Source of the DNA: Clostridium isatidis
GTDB taxonomy: Bacteria > Bacillota > Clostridia > Clostridiales > Clostridiaceae
Direction: 5' to 3'
Assembly: GCF_002285495.1 (NCBI RefSeq)
Contig: NZ_CP016786.1
Location: 1,192,001-1,256,000 of the forward strand
DNA length: 64,000 nucleotides
The notes under the pieces are model-generated. The model did no database searches and was not told where the DNA came from. It worked only from the letters and a program-made list of their open reading frames with translations. This document shows, in pieces, positions 56,016-63,649 of this stretch. A program made the position numbers and the translations under genes. The number at the start of each line of letters is the position of its first letter. Position 1 is the first letter of the stretch.

Positions 56016-56984
56016 TCAATTAATATTTTCCGGTATTTTTATTCCTAATTTTGCTGCAATTTCTCTATTTATTTTTATACTCATATCATCTAAAGTTGAA
56101 ATTTTAATTTCCGCAGGCTTTTTCCCTTCTAATATTTCAACAGCTTTAAATGCCGTTTCCTTTCCTAATTTAAAGTAATCTATTCCAATAGAGCATAGTC
56201 CCCCCACATCAACAACTGCTTCTTCAGCTCCTAAAATAGGGACATTATTTTCAACAGCAATTTTTCCAATTAAATCAAAGGCAGATGCAACAGTATTATC
56301 AGTCGGTGTATATAATGCATCTATACTCTTTATTACTGCAGTAAGATTTTGATTTATTTCATTTACGTTAGTAACACCAATTTCCTTAACTTCTATATTT
56401 AATTTTATAGCTTCCTCTTTTAAAGTTTCTACTTGAACTATAGAATTTGCTTCTGAAGTATTAAAAATTACACCTAATGTTTTAACTTCTGGTACCAGCT
56501 TTAATAATAACTGTAATTGCTTATCAATAGGAACCATATCTGAAACCCCAGTAAAATTTGTTCCAGAACTTTCCCAACTTTCTGCTATTCCTGCAGCTAC
56601 TGGATCTGTTACTGCTGTAAAAACACTTGGTATTTCTTTAGTTGCGTTATATACTGCCTGAGCAGATGGTGTTGCTATCGCCAAAATCATATCTTTATCT
56701 TCAGATACAAATTTTTGAGCAATTGTCTGAGATGTAGCTGCATCTCCTTGAGCATTTTGATAATCGATAGTAATATTCTTACCATCTTCGTAACCTTTTT
56801 CTCTTAGACCTTCAATAAATCCTTCCCTCGCTAAATCTAGAGCTGGATGCTGAACAATTTGAGTTATTCCAATTTCTACTTTCTTATTATCTTTTATTGC
56901 TTCACCATTCTTTTGACAAGCAACAAAAGAACTCACACCTAACAGCCCTGCCAATAGCATAGCAATTTTTTTCTTTCCTACCAT
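56016..56984 (-). CDS. TrpX-like ABC substrate-binding lipoprotein, paralogue 2
   Basis: 322 aa from the ATG at 56984 (GGAGG site). Lipoprotein signal with box FVAC. The PF04392-type fold contains IGITQIVQHPALDLAREG, QNAQGDAATSQTIAQKF and TPTDNTVASAFD. It closely resembles the protein at 58920-59921, but is a separate transcript behind its own promoter region. The substrate is likely an aromatic amino acid or another small organic molecule; not determined here. Confidence 0.9.
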   Translation of the reverse strand: MVGKKKIAMLLAGLLGVSSFVACQKNGEAIKDNKKVEIGITQIVQHPALDLAREGFIEGLREKGYEDGKNITIDYQNAQGDAATSQTIAQKFVSEDKDMILAIATPSAQAVYNATKEIPSVFTAVTDPVAAGIAESWESSGTNFTGVSDMVPIDKQLQLLLKLVPEVKTLGVIFNTSEANSIVQVETLKEEAIKLNIEVKEIGVTNVNEINQNLTAVIKSIDALYTPTDNTVASAFDLIGKIAVENNVPILGAEEAVVDVGGLCSIGIDYFKLGKETAFKAVEILEGKKPAEIKISTLDDMSIKINREIAAKLGIKIPENIN

Positions 56985-57114
56985 AATACAATCCTCCAAT
57001 TTTACAATTTCTATCCTACCATTCTACTATTAAATAAATTTATTCTGAAATAATGCTATGAAAACCTAACATTATTTACATTCAGTTTAATACTTCTAAA
57101 GATAAATTATATAA

Positions 57115-57143
57115 CAATATAATATTCTAATTGTATTATATTG
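57115..57143. promoter_or_regulatory. inverted repeat upstream of substrate-binding paralogue 2
   Basis: Perfect 10-base arms CAATATAATA / TATTATATTG around a 9-base centre. It includes the AATATAATATT core that also lies in the palindrome at 60024-60044. AT-rich, so chance is possible. Confidence 0.4.
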
Positions 57144-57180
57144 TGATGAAAAATTACATTAATAATTTTTCATAAAAAGC

Positions 57181-57214
57181 AAGTTGCTACGCAAAATTAA
57201 TAGCGTAACAACTT
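57181..57214 (-). terminator. terminator after the TrpXYZ-like operon
   Basis: Stem AAGTTGCTACGC / GCGTAACAACTT (one mismatch) with a 10-base loop, then GCTTTTT on the minus strand. It separates the operon from the second substrate-binding gene. Confidence 0.85.
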
Positions 57215-57221
57215 TTAATAA

Positions 57222-58016
57222 TTAGTTAAATAAACTTCTGTCACTTAAACCTTCACTTACATTTGCTTTTTCAAATAGTTCCATAAGCTTCTTTGTGGTC
57301 AGTTCTTCTTTCTCTTTTTCTCCTACATCAAATAAAACTTTTCCTCCATGCATCATAAGTAATCTATTGCCTGTCTTTATAGCATGATTTAGATTGTGGG
57401 TTATCATTAATGTTGTAATTCCTGTATCTTTAACTATTTTTTCTGTAATCTCCATTATCTTCATTGATGTTTTAGGATCTAAAGCTGCAGTATGCTCATC
57501 AAGTAATAAAAGTTTTGGCTTTGACATCATTGCCATTAATAATGTTAAAGCTTGTCTCTGACCTCCTGATAATAAAGTAACTTTATTATAAAGTTTATCT
57601 TCTAATCCCAAACCAACTTCTTTTAATAGTTCCTTATAATAATCGATTCTTCTCTTATTTACACCAAAGGATAAGCCATAAGTTTTTCCTTTATTATCTG
57701 CAAGAGCTAAATTTTCTAATATTGTCATATTAGGAGCTATTCCTAAGGAAGGATTTTGAAACACTCTTCCTATTTCTCTTGCTCTTTTATATTCACTATC
57801 TCTAGTAACATCTTTACCATCTAATAATATCTGCCCTTCGTCACATTCAATAGTTCCAGCAATTATATTTAAAAGAGTTGATTTACCCGCTCCATTTGAA
57901 CCGATAATAGAAATAAAATCACCTTTATTAACAGTTAAAGAAAAATCTGAAAAAACCTTATTCTCATTAATGGTATTTTCATTAAAGACTTTATGCAATG
58001 CTTGAATTTTTAGCAT
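57222..58016 (-). CDS. TrpZ-like ABC transporter ATPase
   Basis: 264 aa. Walker A GSNGAGKSTLLN, signature LSGGQRQAL, Walker B LLLDEHTAALDP and a THN H-loop. It overlaps the permease by 26 bases, so translation is coupled. It is the ATPase of the three-gene transporter. Confidence 0.93.
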   Translation of the reverse strand: MLKIQALHKVFNENTINENKVFSDFSLTVNKGDFISIIGSNGAGKSTLLNIIAGTIECDEGQILLDGKDVTRDSEYKRAREIGRVFQNPSLGIAPNMTILENLALADNKGKTYGLSFGVNKRRIDYYKELLKEVGLGLEDKLYNKVTLLSGGQRQALTLLMAMMSKPKLLLLDEHTAALDPKTSMKIMEITEKIVKDTGITTLMITHNLNHAIKTGNRLLMMHGGKVLFDVGEKEKEELTTKKLMELFEKANVSEGLSDRSLFN

Positions 58017-58920
58017 TTATATCACCACCTTCTTTAGAAATACCATTTGAACTATTGGACTTAGTAACCTTCATTGCTCTTTTATTTTTTTTGATACTTA
58101 TAATATTTGAATTGAAACTTAAAGCTATAACTACTATTATTGCTGTCATTAATTTTAAATAGTTTGGATCTAAATTAAACTTCAAAGCCAAAGCAATTGC
58201 TAACTTATAGATTATTGATCCTATAATTACTAAAGTAGTTGTCTTTAATAATGTCAATTTTCTAAAAGCAGAAGTTCCTATAATTACTCCTGCAAGAGCC
58301 ATTACTAAAATACCTGTACCCATAGTAACATCTGAAAATCCTTGATATTGAGCTGTAAGTGCCCCTGCCATTGCAATAAGACCATTACTTATCATTAAAC
58401 CAATAATCTTAATAATGTCTTTATTTACTCCTAGAGTAGTAATAACCTGTTCATTATCCCCTAAGGCTATTAATAATTTTCCTAGTTTGGTTTTAAGGAA
58501 TAAATCAAGAAGTAATTTTAACACTATAGCAATAGCAAATATAATATACACTTTATAATTATTATCAAAAATAATTTTTGTATTGAATAATGGCACATTA
58601 GATTTCCCCATTATCATTAAATTAATTGAGTAAAGTCCTGTCATAACTAAAATACCTGACATTAAGCTGCTTATCTTTAACTTAACATTTAATAAAGCTG
58701 ATATTAGTCCTGCTAAAGCTCCTCCTATAGTAGCAACAGCTACTGCTATCCAAGGATTAACACCCTTAACTAATAAAGCAGCACAAATCGCTCCACCTAA
58801 AGGGTAAGTTCCATCAGTTGACATATCTGCTATATTCAAAATCTTAAATGTTATATAAACTCCCATTGCAACAATACCAAATAAAAGACCTTGTTCTAGT
58901 ACATTAATAATTATATCCAT
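57991..58920 (-). CDS. TrpY-like ABC transporter permease
   Basis: 309 aa with about eight hydrophobic helices, in the branched-chain/sugar-type permease superfamily (BPD_transp_2). Its ATG overlaps the substrate-binding gene's stop by one base (TAATG). The C-terminal 30 residues are hydrophilic and extend into the ATPase start region. Confidence 0.9.
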   Translation of the reverse strand: MDIIINVLEQGLLFGIVAMGVYITFKILNIADMSTDGTYPLGGAICAALLVKGVNPWIAVAVATIGGALAGLISALLNVKLKISSLMSGILVMTGLYSINLMIMGKSNVPLFNTKIIFDNNYKVYIIFAIAIVLKLLLDLFLKTKLGKLLIALGDNEQVITTLGVNKDIIKIIGLMISNGLIAMAGALTAQYQGFSDVTMGTGILVMALAGVIIGTSAFRKLTLLKTTTLVIIGSIIYKLAIALALKFNLDPNYLKLMTAIIVVIALSFNSNIISIKKNKRAMKVTKSNSSNGISKEGGDINAKNSSIA

Positions 58921-59921
58921 TAATTAACGCCCCCAGTAACCTTATTGGCAATTTTATTAATATCCTCTGGTATTGTTATCCCTAACTTAGATGCAACGTC
59001 AGTATTTATTGTTATATTCATCTCACTTAATGTTGAAATTTCTATTTCTTCTGGTTTTTTACCTTCTATAATTTCAACTGCCTTATAAGCTGTTTCCTTT
59101 CCTAATTTAAAATAATCAATACCAATCGAACATAATCCACCAACACTAATGATCGCTTCTTCTGCCCCTAAAATTGGAACATTGTTCTCAAGAGCGATTT
59201 TTGTAACTAAATCATAAGCTGATGCAATAGTATTATCTGTTGGAGTATATAATGCATCTACTTTATCAATTACAGAAGTAAGGTTTTGATTTATTTCATT
59301 TACGTTTGTAACTCCAATTTCTTTAACTTCAATATTTAATTTTGCAGCTTCTTCCTTTAATTCATCAACTTGAACTACTGAATTGGCTTCAGAAGTATTA
59401 AAAACTACACCTAATGTTTTTACTTCTGCTACAAGTTCTAATAGTAATTCTAATTGCTTATTAACAGGTACCATGTCAGAAACACCAGTTAAATTTGTTT
59501 GAGAACTTGTCCAATCTTTAGCTATTCCTGCTGATATAGGATCTGTAACTGCTGTGAAAACTGTTGGTATTTCTTTTGTAGCATTATATACAGCCTGAGC
59601 CGCTGGTGTTGCTATTGCTAATATTAAATCTTTCTTTTCAGAAACAAATTTTTGAGCAATTGTTTGTGATGTCGCTGCATCTCCTTGGGCATTCTGATAG
59701 TCAATAACTATATTTTTTCCTTCTTCATAACCTTTTTCTTTAAGGCCTTCTATAAAGCCTTCCCTTGCTGAATCAAGGGCTGGATGCTGTACAAGCTGAG
59801 TTATTCCTATTTTCACATTTTCACCTTCACTTGAACTAGTTTCACTCTTTTGACATCCAATTAAACTTGTAGCTGTTATTAATCCAGCTAAAAATAAAGC
59901 TAATTTTTTTCTTCCTACCAT
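58920..59921 (-). CDS. TrpX-like ABC substrate-binding lipoprotein, paralogue 1
   Basis: 333 aa with lipobox LIGC. Receptor of the transporter, with IGITQLVQHPALDSAREG and EIPTVFTAVTDPISAGI. First in the three-gene operon (receptor, permease, ATPase). Relatives include tryptophan-linked TrpX, but substrate is not readable. Longer than paralogue 2 by a C-terminal tail (KIANKVTGGVN). Confidence 0.92.
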   Translation of the reverse strand: MVGRKKLALFLAGLITATSLIGCQKSETSSSEGENVKIGITQLVQHPALDSAREGFIEGLKEKGYEEGKNIVIDYQNAQGDAATSQTIAQKFVSEKKDLILAIATPAAQAVYNATKEIPTVFTAVTDPISAGIAKDWTSSQTNLTGVSDMVPVNKQLELLLELVAEVKTLGVVFNTSEANSVVQVDELKEEAAKLNIEVKEIGVTNVNEINQNLTSVIDKVDALYTPTDNTIASAYDLVTKIALENNVPILGAEEAIISVGGLCSIGIDYFKLGKETAYKAVEIIEGKKPEEIEISTLSEMNITINTDVASKLGITIPEDINKIANKVTGGVN

Positions 59922-60023
59922 ATTGCTGTCCTCCTATTTCTTTTTTCAAAATCTCCAAGCTACTATTCTACATTTTTATTTTATTAAATAATTATATATT
60001 ATATTGCTAATCTTAAAATAAGT

Positions 60024-60044
60024 TAACTAATATAATATTAGTTA
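60024..60044. promoter_or_regulatory. 21-bp perfect palindrome upstream of the TrpXYZ-like operon
   Basis: Ten-base arms TAACTAATAT and ATATTAGTTA around a single A, about 100 bases upstream of the first gene. It has the size and symmetry of a MarR-type operator; a MarR-family gene lies just 600 bases away, and ATTAGTTAA occurs again in that gene's upstream region. Binding is inference. Confidence 0.5.
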
Positions 60045-60135
60045 TATACACTTTTAGAGATTTTGATATTAAATTACTATTTTATAATATAATATTTATC
60101 CCATATTAGCATAACAATTTAAATTTGTAAATAAA

Positions 60136-60169
60136 AAAATTAACGATTTTATATAAAATCGTTAATTTT
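60136..60169 (-). terminator. terminator after hutP
   Basis: Near-perfect palindrome AAAATTAACGATTTTA / TAAAATCGTTAATTTT with a 2-base centre, T runs on both strands. Confidence 0.88.
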
Positions 60170-60179
60170 AAAATATCCT

Positions 60180-60593
60180 TTAATCAGGAATAGCTCTATG
60201 TCCAAGGCCTATTACTACTTCATTTAAATGCAATAAACCAACACTAAGAAAAATACACACTGTAATATGCTGACCTTTTCTTGCAATTCCTACCTTTCCA
60301 CCAACACTTAAGCCGCTAGCCCTATTCCATACCTCCATCAAAGCATCCCTTGCCGCACCAACAACTGCCCCTTCATAAATATGTTCTTCTTTAACAACAC
60401 CACTTCTTTTAGCTGCTACTAATGTACTTTCTAAAATTTTCAAGGTAGACTCATTAATATTTCCACCAATATTTACTGCTGTGGCTAAAACTCCTCTTTT
60501 TTTAAGATCATGCTTTAATTTTTCCTCTTCTTCTCTTGAGGAAATTGCCATTTTTATAGCGCATTTAGCAACATCAAGACTATTGCTTACCAT
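60180..60593 (-). CDS. hutP: HutP family histidine-responsive antiterminator
   Basis: In B. subtilis HutP binds hut mRNA with L-histidine and Mg2+ to prevent termination. 137 aa; the family core is ESTLVAAKRSGVVKEEHIYEGAVVGAARDAL and the end VVIGLGHRAIPD carries a metal-site histidine. No hut genes are in the window. The gene is 15 bases behind the MarR gene, so they are one operon, which is an unusual partner. Confidence 0.88.
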   Translation of the reverse strand: MVSNSLDVAKCAIKMAISSREEEEKLKHDLKKRGVLATAVNIGGNINESTLKILESTLVAAKRSGVVKEEHIYEGAVVGAARDALMEVWNRASGLSVGGKVGIARKGQHITVCIFLSVGLLHLNEVVIGLGHRAIPD

Positions 60594-60608
60594 TTGATCA
60601 CCTTTTTC

Positions 60609-61064
60609 TTATTTTTTTACTAAATTATATTTCTCATTAAAATAATTATTTAATTTTTCTAAGGAATGGGTCAATATTTCCTTTTCTTCCTCTGTATGAT
60701 TATCCATCATTGAGCTTATCATCTCTTCATGAAAGCCCTTATGATTTTCACAAGCAGCATGCCCCTTTTCTGTTAATTGTATCATTACTACTCTTCTATC
60801 TTCTTCTATTCTTCTTCTAGTTACATATCCTTTTTTTATAAGCTTATTTATTGCTGTTGTCAAAGTTCCTACAGTAATACCTAAATCTTGTGCGACTTCA
60901 CTCATCATACTTTGTTCTTTTTTCCCAATACTCTCTATTATATGCATTTCTCTAATAGATAAATCTGAAAAATCACCTTTTCTTAGCATTTTCTCTTCTA
61001 TTTCAAGTATATTATTAAAGATTTTAACAAGTAATTGATTAGCTACATCTTCTTTTCTTTTCAT
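60609..61064 (-). CDS. MarR-family transcriptional regulator
   Basis: 151 aa with a winged helix, MSEVAQDLGITVGTLTTAINKLIKKGYVTRRRIEEDRRVVMIQLTEKG (DRR wing motif). The likely ligand or target is unknown. Co-transcribed with hutP, upstream of it. Its own upstream region has ATTAGTTAA, a half-site of the palindrome at 60024-60044. Confidence 0.93.
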   Translation of the reverse strand: MKRKEDVANQLLVKIFNNILEIEEKMLRKGDFSDLSIREMHIIESIGKKEQSMMSEVAQDLGITVGTLTTAINKLIKKGYVTRRRIEEDRRVVMIQLTEKGHAACENHKGFHEEMISSMMDNHTEEEKEILTHSLEKLNNYFNEKYNLVKK

Positions 61065-61206
61065 ACTTAAATTATCCCATCCTTTTTATATATTTTCATT
61101 AGTTAATCATTTTCAATAATTCCTTTATATTATAATAAGCTAATCTAATAATAATTTCAATTACAACCTTTACTATTCAATGTTATTTATATAAAAATAT
61201 TTTAAA

Positions 61207-61226
61207 AGGGACCATCAGGCCCCTTT
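61207..61226 (-). terminator. terminator after the DUF3592-like gene
   Basis: Stem GGGGCC / GGTCCC with a 4-base loop and TTTT on the minus strand, overlapping the stop region. Confidence 0.75.
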
Positions 61227-61227
61227 T

Positions 61228-61632
61228 TTAGATAAGATTAAACGATAGAGCTGCAATTATAAGTCCTATTGTTAATATTACATAATAAAATTTCAATTCA
61301 TCATGATAATCATATATTTTTGATTTTTCTATTCTTCCCTTCGGATACATTATTTCAATTTCATTACCTTCTTTATAATCTATATTATTTTCATAAACGG
61401 GCATAACTAATTTAATTTTTTCATCTTTATCTTCTACTTCTAATACCGGGTATAATGCAGGATTATATAATATATTTAAATTTGAATCTCTGTCAATAGA
61501 AACAAAACTTTCAAAACCAACTACTTTTGCTCTTTTAATTATATAATTTTTACTCTTTAAAATATTGTTGATTAATTTGATAAATGTAGAAACAGTAAGC
61601 AATACACTAAGAAAAATTAATAATAATCCCAT
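61228..61632 (-). CDS. DUF3592-like membrane protein
   Basis: 134 aa. Membrane helices at about 2-25 and 112-132 bracket a soluble beta-rich domain (YPVLEVEDKDEKIKLVMPVYENN, GNEIEIMYPKGR). This helix-beta-helix plan is typical of DUF3592. No function known. It has a short transcript of its own. Confidence 0.7.
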   Translation of the reverse strand: MGLLLIFLSVLLTVSTFIKLINNILKSKNYIIKRAKVVGFESFVSIDRDSNLNILYNPALYPVLEVEDKDEKIKLVMPVYENNIDYKEGNEIEIMYPKGRIEKSKIYDYHDELKFYYVILTIGLIIAALSFNLI

Positions 61633-61942
61633 ATAAAATCCCCCTTGATTAATAAGATTTTTATTTATCCTTTATACTTATATTATATGATAAAATTTCT
61701 TAAAAGATATATTTCTTGTAATTTTTCATAACTTTGCAAGTTTCATTTCATTTTACTGATATTTTATTTGCTAATCTTGCAATTTTGTATTAATTCAATA
61801 TCTCTCATTTTGCCCAAAATAATCAAATTTTTTAACAATATTATATACTATTAATAAATTATTTATTTTTCACATTCATACATTTATCTAATTTTTTATT
61901 AATAAATATAATATATAATATTATTAATGGAGGCTACATAAA
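61633..61942. other. divergent intergenic region
   Basis: 310 AT-rich bases between a minus-strand and the only plus-strand gene. It must hold both promoters. I see a TTGCAAG / CTTGCAA inverted pair about 40 bases apart, but no clear -35/-10 pair. Confidence 0.5.
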
Positions 61943-62221
61943 ATGAATTATTCAAAAGTAAAATTTGAAATATATACTTCTTCATACAATCTCAATTCCT
62001 TAAAAAGTTCCTTAAAAACCTTATTAATAGAATTTGATAAGGACTTTTATATATACGAGACTAAACTCCATTTTGATGATAATGAAAATTATAAAAGCTG
62101 TAACTCTTTTAAGCTCGAATTCATATGTAATAAGGATTTAGCTTTAGAAGTCATTACAATAATAAAAAAAATTATTAATGATAAATCACCTTACTTTAAC
62201 ATTATTCCAATTATTAATTAA
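61943..62221 (+). CDS. uncharacterised small protein, only plus-strand gene
   Basis: 92 aa, start at the ATG at 61943 with GGAGG 9 bases ahead, so translation is credible. The pattern of beta strands and helices (KVKFEIYTS, NSLKSSLKTLL, FYIYETKLHF, SFKLEFICN, ALEVITIIKKII) hints at a small alpha/beta ferredoxin-like fold. There is no signal peptide, membrane helix or Cys motif (three Cys, unspaced). I do not recognise a family. Confidence 0.7.
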   Translation: MNYSKVKFEIYTSSYNLNSLKSSLKTLLIEFDKDFYIYETKLHFDDNENYKSCNSFKLEFICNKDLALEVITIIKKIINDKSPYFNIIPIIN

Positions 62222-62233
62222 TTCTTGTTTACA

Positions 62234-62272
62234 CAGAAATATGCCAGGTTTAATTAATAAACCCGGCATATT
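62234..62272. terminator. bidirectional terminator between the orphan and the collagen-like gene
   Basis: Stem ATATGCC-GGTTTA / TAAACC-GGCATAT with one mismatch and a short loop. It serves the convergent ends of the plus-strand orphan and the minus-strand collagen-like gene. Confidence 0.85.
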
Positions 62273-62295
62273 CCATATAATTATTATAATTAAAT

Positions 62296-63330
62296 TTAAT
62301 TTAAAGCTACTCCTGCACTTGCATAACCAGTTATAAAGAAGTTTAGAGTACTTGATACTGCTGTAAATACTAATAACAAGCGTGAATGTGCTGGTACAGG
62401 AACATTTAAATTTGATACTGTAAACCCTGTTGAAATGAAATTTTCTGGTACGGTTCCAGATAATAATGGAGATAATTGTACTACTGTACCTCTCAATGGT
62501 CTAAATATATTATTCGAAACATTATCTGTTCCTGTAGAAATATATAATAGAGCATTAATTGTAACATCTGCAGGAAGATCCACTTCATCCGCAGTACTAA
62601 AAAAGGCAGTAATTCCTGTTATTGTCCCATCTCTAGGAACAGAAAATGCCATATTTCTTAGTGCACCATTAGCATTAGTAGATAAGTCTATTAATCCCCC
62701 TGCCAATGTATCCACTGAAACAGAATTGCCAAAACCAATTAATCCTACTGTACGAGCTGAATTTAAAGCACCAGTTTCTAGGGTTACAGGAAGTCCCGAT
62801 GCAAATGGGATTACCGCACCAGTACCTGGTAAGCCTTGTGGTCCTTGCGGTCCTTGTGGCCCTGCTGGTCCTTGTGGTCCTGCGACTCCTTGCGGTCCTT
62901 GCGGTCCTTGTGGTCCTTGTGGTCCTTGTGGCCCAGTTGGCCCCTGTGGTCCTTGCGGTCCTTGTGGCCCTTGAATTCCTTGCGGTCCTTGTGGTCCTGT
63001 TGGTCCTTGTGGTCCTGCCGGCCCTTGTAAACCTTGTGGTCCTGCTGGTCCTTGCGGTCCTTGTGCTCCTGTTGCTCCTTGTAATCCTCTTGGTCCCGTT
63101 GGTCCTTGTGGTCCTGTTGGTCCTTGTGGCCCCCTTGGTCCTCTTGGTCCCGGTTCACCTTGTGGCCCTCTTGGCCCTCTCGGTCCTGGTTCACCTTGTG
63201 GCCCTCTTGGCCCTCTCGGTCCTCTCTTACATTTTGGATCCGGCTTACATTCTAAATCATCTTTATCCATATTATGATCATGATTGGAAAATTCATATTC
63301 AAACTCTTCTAAATATTTATCAATATTCAT
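62296..63330 (-). CDS. collagen-like exosporium protein, BclB-related
   Basis: 344 aa. Residues 1-36 are an acidic N-terminal segment ending KPDPKCKR (no Sec signal). Residues 37-168 are 44 uninterrupted Gly-X-Y triplets, mostly GPQ, GPR and GPT. The C-terminal 175 residues begin GAVIPFASGLPVTLETG and match the BclB-related exosporium glycoprotein domain. It probably trimerises as filaments on the spore surface; Thr positions could be glycosylated. Expression late in sporulation under SigK is expected but no SigK promoter was located. Confidence 0.9.
   Translation of the reverse strand: MNIDKYLEEFEYEFSNHDHNMDKDDLECKPDPKCKRGPRGPRGPQGEPGPRGPRGPQGEPGPRGPRGPQGPTGPQGPTGPRGLQGATGAQGPQGPAGPQGLQGPAGPQGPTGPQGPQGIQGPQGPQGPQGPTGPQGPQGPQGPQGPQGVAGPQGPAGPQGPQGPQGLPGTGAVIPFASGLPVTLETGALNSARTVGLIGFGNSVSVDTLAGGLIDLSTNANGALRNMAFSVPRDGTITGITAFFSTADEVDLPADVTINALLYISTGTDNVSNNIFRPLRGTVVQLSPLLSGTVPENFISTGFTVSNLNVPVPAHSRLLLVFTAVSSTLNFFITGYASAGVALN
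62827..63222 (-). repeat. 44 Gly-X-Y triplets in the collagen-like gene
   Basis: Tandem 9-base-scale repeats of GG(T/C)-CC(T/G)-type codons encode GPQ/GPR/GPT. The base composition is GC-rich compared with the rest of the window. Such repeats expand and contract easily, so length may vary between strains. Confidence 0.92.
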
Positions 63331-63475
63331 TTTGTTCCTCCTCTTATTTTCTTAAGTTAACAAAAAATCACCTAAAGCTTTCATATAATACATATATATT
63401 CTAATATTTATTAAATGTTCTACTAATAAATTAACTAGCTATTACACAATTTAAAGAAAATTGATTAGAAGTATA

Positions 63476-63530
63476 AAAAAAGGAGCTGTCGCATTAGTGG
63501 ATTAAAATCCGTTAGCGATAGCTCCTTTTT
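63476..63530. terminator. hairpin beside the transposase, possible IS end
   Basis: Arms AAAAAGGAGCTGTCGC and GCGATAGCTCCTTTTT (one wobble pair) with an inner GGATT / AATCC stem. It can act as a strong terminator on the plus strand and is at the distance expected for the right end of the IS. The exact IS boundary is not visible. Confidence 0.6.
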
Positions 63531-63604
63531 CTATTCTATAAATTAACTTTTTAGGTGTTATTTTTATTTGCATGTAAATCAACTAAAAATAGGCGCACTT
63601 CAAT

Positions 63605-63649
63605 AAGCCTCAGAAAAAAAGCTTTTTTAAAATTTAACTTATGAGGCTT
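63605..63649 (-). terminator. terminator at the transposase end
   Basis: Outer stem AAGCCTCA / TGAGGCTT encloses an AAAAAAGCTTTTTT palindrome; overlaps the stop codon of the transposase. Confidence 0.6.

Noticed and set aside
62827..63222. Possible CRISPR array or minisatellite
   Set aside because: The repetition is in phase with codons and continuous, with no spacers; it is explained by the collagen-like protein.
62435..63404. Long plus-strand and alternate-frame open frames over the collagen-like gene, encoding Cys/Gly/Pro or Leu/Val-rich repeats
   Set aside because: They are shadows of the Gly-X-Y triplet repeat, which lacks stops in several frames. They have no ribosome site and give low-complexity products.
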